From Betaproteobacteria bacterium (GTDB taxonomy: Bacteria; Pseudomonadota; Gammaproteobacteria; Burkholderiales; SG8-41): a DNA stretch of 20,056 bases. The first letter of the stretch is position 1; each line of letters begins with the position of its first letter. Of this stretch, positions 17,250 to 20,056 are shown one piece after another. Where the stretch lies: contig JANYDM010000132.1 of NCBI GenBank assembly GCA_025363575.1, positions 1 to 20,056 of the forward strand, given 5' to 3'. Below the pieces are notes generated by a model. The model worked only from the letters and a program-made list of their open reading frames with translations, searched no databases and had not been told where the DNA came from. The position numbers were made by a program, and so were the translations under genes.

Positions 17250-17968
17250 GTGCTGACTTCGACCGGCACTGCGAAGACGTAGCCTTCGCCGCGCACGGTC
17301 TTGATGATCGCCGGCTCCTTGGCGTCTTCGTCCAGACGGTGACGCAACCGGCTCACCTGCACGTCGATGCTGCGGTCGAACGGCGAGGCATCGCGCGACA
17401 GCATGAGGTCGATCAGCTGATCGCGGTTCAGCACCCGGTCGGGGTGCGCAAGAAATATCCGCAGCAGCTTGAACTCGGTGCCGCTCAGCGCGACGACCAC
17501 GCCGGCGGGCGACACCAGGTTGCGCGCCGCGACGTCGAGCGTCCAGCCCGCGAAGCTGATGCGCCGCGCCGCATCGGGCTGCAGGTTCTGCGGCAGCGTG
17601 CGTGTGCGCCGCAGCACGCTCTTGATGCGCGCCAGCAGCTCGCGCGGGCCAAACGGCTTGGCGAGATAATCGTCGGCGCCGATCTCAAGGCCGACGATGC
17701 GGTCGGTCTGCTCGCCGCGCGCAGTCAGCATGATGACCGGCACCGGGGAGCGCGCGCGCAGATCGCGGCACAGCGTCAGGCCGTCGTCGCCGGGCAGCAT
17801 GAGGTCGAGCACGATCAGGTCGGGAGTTGCCTCCGCGAATGCGCCCCACATGCCTTTGCCGTCGGCGACGGCGGTGACGCGGTAGCCGTTCTTCTCCAGA
17901 TAATCGCGCAGCAGGCTGCGAATTTCCAGATCGTCGTCGACGACCAGTATGTGATCTTGTGTGCTCAT
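17246..17968 (-). CDS. OmpR-family response regulator
   Basis: This 240-residue DNA-binding regulator is the partner of the overlapping kinase. The receiver domain (1-118) has the acidic pocket Asp11/Asp12, phospho-acceptor Asp55 (LIVLDLMLPG), Thr82 and Lys104 (AKPFGPRELL). The winged helix (about 137-235) has LSGTEFKLL, the recognition region DRSIDVQVSRLRHRLDED and the terminal RGEGYVF. The open frame runs 32 codons further upstream, but the ATG at 17968 gives the normal N-terminus MSTQDHILVVDDD. A purine-rich GAAGGAAG is present but rather distant (about 14 bases), so expression may be modest. It is the first gene of the two-component operon, with a long upstream region containing a perfect inverted repeat and a divergent periplasmic-protein gene as likely target. 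Confidence 0.94.
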   Translation of the reverse strand: MSTQDHILVVDDDLEIRSLLRDYLEKNGYRVTAVADGKGMWGAFAEATPDLIVLDLMLPGDDGLTLCRDLRARSPVPVIMLTARGEQTDRIVGLEIGADDYLAKPFGPRELLARIKSVLRRTRTLPQNLQPDAARRISFAGWTLDVAARNLVSPAGVVVALSGTEFKLLRIFLAHPDRVLNRDQLIDLMLSRDASPFDRSIDVQVSRLRHRLDEDAKEPAIIKTVRGEGYVFAVPVEVST

Positions 17969-18008
17969 GAGCTTGTATATCGCTTCCTTCGCGCGGGCGG
18001 CGAAAAAA

Positions 18009-18055
18009 TTGTATCGCAGTGTAACAACCGCCGCGCGTGACAGGGTGCGATACAA
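18009..18055. promoter_or_regulatory. Perfect 10-bp inverted repeat in the two-component/Spy-like intergenic region
   Basis: TTGTATCGCA (18009-18018) and TGCGATACAA (18046-18055) are exact reverse complements separated by 27 bases. A looser pair, GTGTAAC (18019-18025) and GTTACAC (18081-18087), overlaps the same region. The repeat lies between the response regulator and the divergent periplasmic protein gene, so it is a candidate operator for shared control. Whether this regulator binds it is inference. Confidence 0.5.
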
Positions 18056-18187
18056 AAATGGCAATTCATGAAACGCGGGCGTTACACCTTGGTGCTCAAA
18101 TGTGCATTGCCAGGAGACGACGGCGCAAGTGACTATGCAGCGCCGGGCCGGGAAGGCAACAGTTATCTAACCCAATGGAGAAAGCAC

Positions 18188-18793
18188 ATGAGCAACCATC
18201 GTAAAGTCATCGCAGGTATGATCGCCGCGGCCGCGCTTGCCGCGTCGGGATCGTTTGTTTATGCGCAGACGGACAGGGCACCCGGCCAGGGCGCGAACCA
18301 GTCGGGCGGCCCGGGCGCCAACCGCGGCGAAATGCAGCGCGGCGAGCGCGGCGGCCACGAACACCGCGGTCATCACGGCAAATGGAGCAATCCCAGGGCC
18401 GCGGTCGAAGGCCATCTGGCTGCACTCAAGGTCGAGCTCAAGATTACGCCCGCGCAGGAAAATGCGTGGCAGGCCTTTGCGGCCAAGACGCGTCAGCGCA
18501 CCGACGCCATGATTGCGCGGCACGAGCAAAGAAAACCCGAGCCGCAGGCCGCCAATCTGACGGCGCCGGAGCGCATGGCGCAACACACCGAGCGGATGAA
18601 GCAGCGCATCGCCGGCATGGAAGCGCGGACCGCGGCGGTGAAAGACCTCTATGCCGTGCTGACACCCGAGCAGAAGACGATTGCCGACAAACAGTTCTCG
18701 CGCGGCTTTCGCCATGGTCATCACGAACGCCACGGCGAACGTGGTGGACACGGCGGACACGGCGAACGCGGCGAGCACGGGAACAAAACCTGA
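18188..18793 (+). CDS. Spy/CpxP-like periplasmic LTxxQ-motif protein
   Basis: This 201-residue protein has a signal peptide (1-26, cleavage after FVYA). A low-complexity Gly/Arg/His-rich segment (30-66) follows, then a helical domain (67-170) with the two LTxxQ-type motifs ITPAQ (86-90) and LTPEQ (158-162) that define Spy/CpxP-like chaperones. The C-terminal tail (173-198) is again His/Gly-rich (FRHGHHERHGERGG), which could bind metal. Spy-like proteins form cradle-shaped dimers that protect unfolded envelope proteins; CpxP also dampens its kinase. The start at 18188 is set by GGAG 7 bases upstream; an upstream ATG at 18068 lacks this and would bury the signal peptide. It is divergent from the two-component operon, as cpxP is from cpxRA, and is followed by a strong terminator. 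Confidence 0.86.
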   Translation: MSNHRKVIAGMIAAAALAASGSFVYAQTDRAPGQGANQSGGPGANRGEMQRGERGGHEHRGHHGKWSNPRAAVEGHLAALKVELKITPAQENAWQAFAAKTRQRTDAMIARHEQRKPEPQAANLTAPERMAQHTERMKQRIAGMEARTAAVKDLYAVLTPEQKTIADKQFSRGFRHGHHERHGERGGHGGHGERGEHGNKT

Positions 18794-18814
18794 TCGCAAG
18801 TCGTATCTGATTTG

Positions 18815-18844
18815 AAGCCGGGGCCGTGTGTCCCGGCTTTTTTT
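18815..18844 (+). terminator. Rho-independent terminator of the Spy-like gene
   Basis: AAGCCGGG (18815-18822), a 9-nt loop and CCCGGCTT (18832-18839) form a perfect 8-bp stem that runs into seven consecutive T (18838-18844). It lies 22 bases after the stop codon. Confidence 0.93.
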
Positions 18845-18883
18845 CGTACGCCGGCCACTGCGCCAGGTTATCGCAGCCAACCG

Positions 18884-18889
18884 TATAAT
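18884..18889 (+). promoter_or_regulatory. -10 box of the third Bug gene
   Basis: A perfect TATAAT lies 19 bases before the first ATG, between a terminator and the GAGGAG ribosome-binding site. No convincing -35 or extended -10 is present, so an activator may be required. Confidence 0.5.
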
Positions 18890-18907
18890 CGCGGCTCGAG
18901 GAGATCT

Positions 18908-19906
18908 ATGATGGCCTATCGCAATTCGCCGTTTTGCGTTTTTCTGCTCGCCACCGCGGCACTCGCCGGTGCATCGACCGTCGCGACCGCCGCGGACTGG
19001 AAACCGGACAAGGCCATTGAGCTCGTCGTCGGCACCGGTCCCGGCAGCGGCGTCGACAACACGGCGCGCACTGCGCAATCGATTCTGCAAATGCAGAAAA
19101 TCGTCGAACCGCAGATGACGATCGTCAACAAGCCGGGCGGCCCTTACGCGGTCGCTTACAACTATCTTTCGCAATTCCCGGGCGACGGCACCAAGCTGGT
19201 GGCGCAGACGTCTACGCCGCTCTCCGCGCTGGTGACGGGACAGCTGACCGTCAAGTACTTCGAATTCACGCCGATCGCGAACCTCATCACGGAACCCATT
19301 CTCTTCATGGTGCGGGCCGAATCGCCGGTCACGAATGCCAGGGACCTCGCGCAGCGCTTAAAGGCCGATCCGTCGGCGCTGAGCATCGCGCTGGCCACCG
19401 CGCGCGGCAATGCATTTCACATCAGCGCCGCGCTGTTCGCGCGCGCGGCCGGCGCCGATGCGAAAAAACTCAAGATCGTCATCTACAATTCGTCCGGCGA
19501 TGCGGTTGCGGCATTGCTCGGCGGCCATGTCGACATCGTGGCGGTGACGCCCGGCAATTTCCTCCCGCTCTACGAAGCCAGGAAGATCCGCATCCTCGGC
19601 CTGGCATCGCCGCGGCGATCGGGCGGGCTGCTTGCGACGGTGCCGACCTTCAAGGAGCAGGGCTTCGATGTCGTGTTCGATCTGCCGCGCAGCGTGATGG
19701 GCGCAAAAGGCCTGAGCGCGGATCAGGTGCGCTACTGGGATGGCGTGTTCGGGCGCATGGTCAGGACAAATGAATGGCGGCAGGCGGTCGAGAAGAACCA
19801 GTGGGAAGACGACTATATGAACAGCGCCGACCTCGCTAAAAGCCTGAAGGCGCAGTACGAAGTGCTGAAGGATGTGCTGACCGAGCTCGGCATGGCAAAG
19901 CAATAA
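18908..19906 (+). CDS. Bug/TctC-family periplasmic solute-binding protein (3), divergent
   Basis: This 332-residue protein has a signal peptide (about 1-28, ending ATAADWK), then KAIELVVGTGPGSGVDNTAR in place of the common VPFxAGG opening. The fold is still recognisable from VNKPGGPYAVAYNYL, PIANLITEPILFMV and the LLATVPTFKEQGFDV segment, which corresponds to the usual LPTVAExGxPG. It is a more distant member than the two other Bug proteins, so its ligand is probably different. GAGGAG (18898-18903) lies 4 bases before the first ATG and 7 before a second ATG at 18911; the second may be the true start. A preceding terminator and its own -10 box indicate independent transcription. No membrane components are nearby. 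Confidence 0.88.
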   Translation: MMAYRNSPFCVFLLATAALAGASTVATAADWKPDKAIELVVGTGPGSGVDNTARTAQSILQMQKIVEPQMTIVNKPGGPYAVAYNYLSQFPGDGTKLVAQTSTPLSALVTGQLTVKYFEFTPIANLITEPILFMVRAESPVTNARDLAQRLKADPSALSIALATARGNAFHISAALFARAAGADAKKLKIVIYNSSGDAVAALLGGHVDIVAVTPGNFLPLYEARKIRILGLASPRRSGGLLATVPTFKEQGFDVVFDLPRSVMGAKGLSADQVRYWDGVFGRMVRTNEWRQAVEKNQWEDDYMNSADLAKSLKAQYEVLKDVLTELGMAKQ

Positions 19907-19930
19907 CAGCAAAAAGACATCGGCCATAGA

Positions 19931-20056
19931 GAGCACAGGGAGCACAGGGAGCACAGAGAGCACAGAGAGCACAGAGAGCACAGAGAGCACAGAGAGCACA
20001 GGGAGCACAGGGAGCACAGAGAGCACAGAGAGCACAGAGAGCACAGAGAGCACAGA
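19931..20056. repeat. 9-bp tandem repeat with 63-bp higher-order period, cut by window end
   Basis: Exactly 14 copies of GAGCACAGR are present. The last base alternates in a fixed order, two units ending GG then five ending GA, and this seven-unit (63-bp) block occurs twice (19931-19993 and 19994-20056) without a mismatch. The array starts 24 bases after the third Bug gene and continues beyond the window. Because 9 is a multiple of 3, open frames cross it on both strands (Glu-His-Arg repeats in one plus frame), but no start or ribosome-binding site supports translation. Confidence 0.95.

Noticed and set aside
15828..17282. 484-codon plus-strand frame across the sensor kinase
   Set aside because: It mirrors the kinase gene, whose H, N and G boxes and overlap with the regulator are unmistakable.
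17969..18064. N-terminal extension of the response regulator (32 residues)
   Set aside because: Receiver domains normally start within a few residues of the VVDDD strand. The extension also overlaps the candidate operator.
18068..18187. Upstream extension of the Spy-like protein (40 extra residues)
   Set aside because: It would place a polar stretch before the signal peptide. The ATG at 18188 has a good ribosome-binding site.
19358..20053. Minus-strand frame running through the 9-bp repeats (LSV/LPV repeats)
   Set aside because: A 9-bp unit keeps all frames open; the rest of the frame is antisense to the third Bug gene.
19931..20056. Possible CRISPR array
   Set aside because: The units are 9 bp and directly adjoining, with no spacers and no cas genes.

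Overview
The window is high-GC DNA that reads like an environmental betaproteobacterium of the Burkholderiales type. Three things point there: three separate Bug/TctC-type periplasmic solute-binding genes without their membrane partners, a GcvA-like LysR gene divergent from a DUF2917 gene, and a double-length UvrA protein of the kind I recall from Bordetella/Burkholderia annotations. This placement is inference from gene content, not a phylogeny. I see no rRNA, tRNA, CRISPR array, transposase or phage structural gene. Coding density is high and no gene-free stretch exceeds about 300 bases.

Left part (1-6600). A HigB/Gp49-like toxin gene runs off the left edge behind a near-consensus promoter. 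Next is ettA (minus strand), then a triple 34-bp tandem repeat and a small gene of unknown function (2060-2323). A 52-residue membrane peptide gene (2347-2505) is divergent from a large exported alpha/beta hydrolase (2595-4598), which is followed on the same strand by a Bug solute-binding protein (4665-5645). A double-length tautomerase-fold gene and a DUF2917 gene are both on the minus strand, with a palindromic dispersed repeat between them.

Centre (6600-14500). A LysR regulator is divergent from the DUF2917 gene. A bacteriohemerythrin gene with a probable TTG start is divergent from a 6-kb gene for a 2022-residue protein. That protein is two complete UvrA units fused head to tail, with four ATP-binding cassettes. 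It carries several in-frame insertions. One (8903-9058) is a palindromic element whose right end is nearly identical to the intergenic repeat at 6151-6198. Two others share a 28-bp palindromic repeat read in the same frame. A 54-residue membrane peptide gene with a strong ribosome-binding site lies convergent behind it.

Right part (14500-20056). A second Bug protein is followed by an inverted pair of 29-bp repeats. Then comes an OmpR/EnvZ-type response regulator and sensor kinase operon (minus strand), divergent from a periplasmic Spy/CpxP-like protein. The layout resembles cpxRA-cpxP of enteric bacteria, and a perfect 10-bp inverted repeat lies in the shared intergenic region. A clear rho-independent terminator precedes a third Bug protein. 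The window ends inside a 9-bp tandem repeat that has a 63-bp higher-order period.

The most unusual material is the repeat content: at least five unrelated short repeat families in 20 kb, two of which have become protein-coding sequence inside the fused UvrA.
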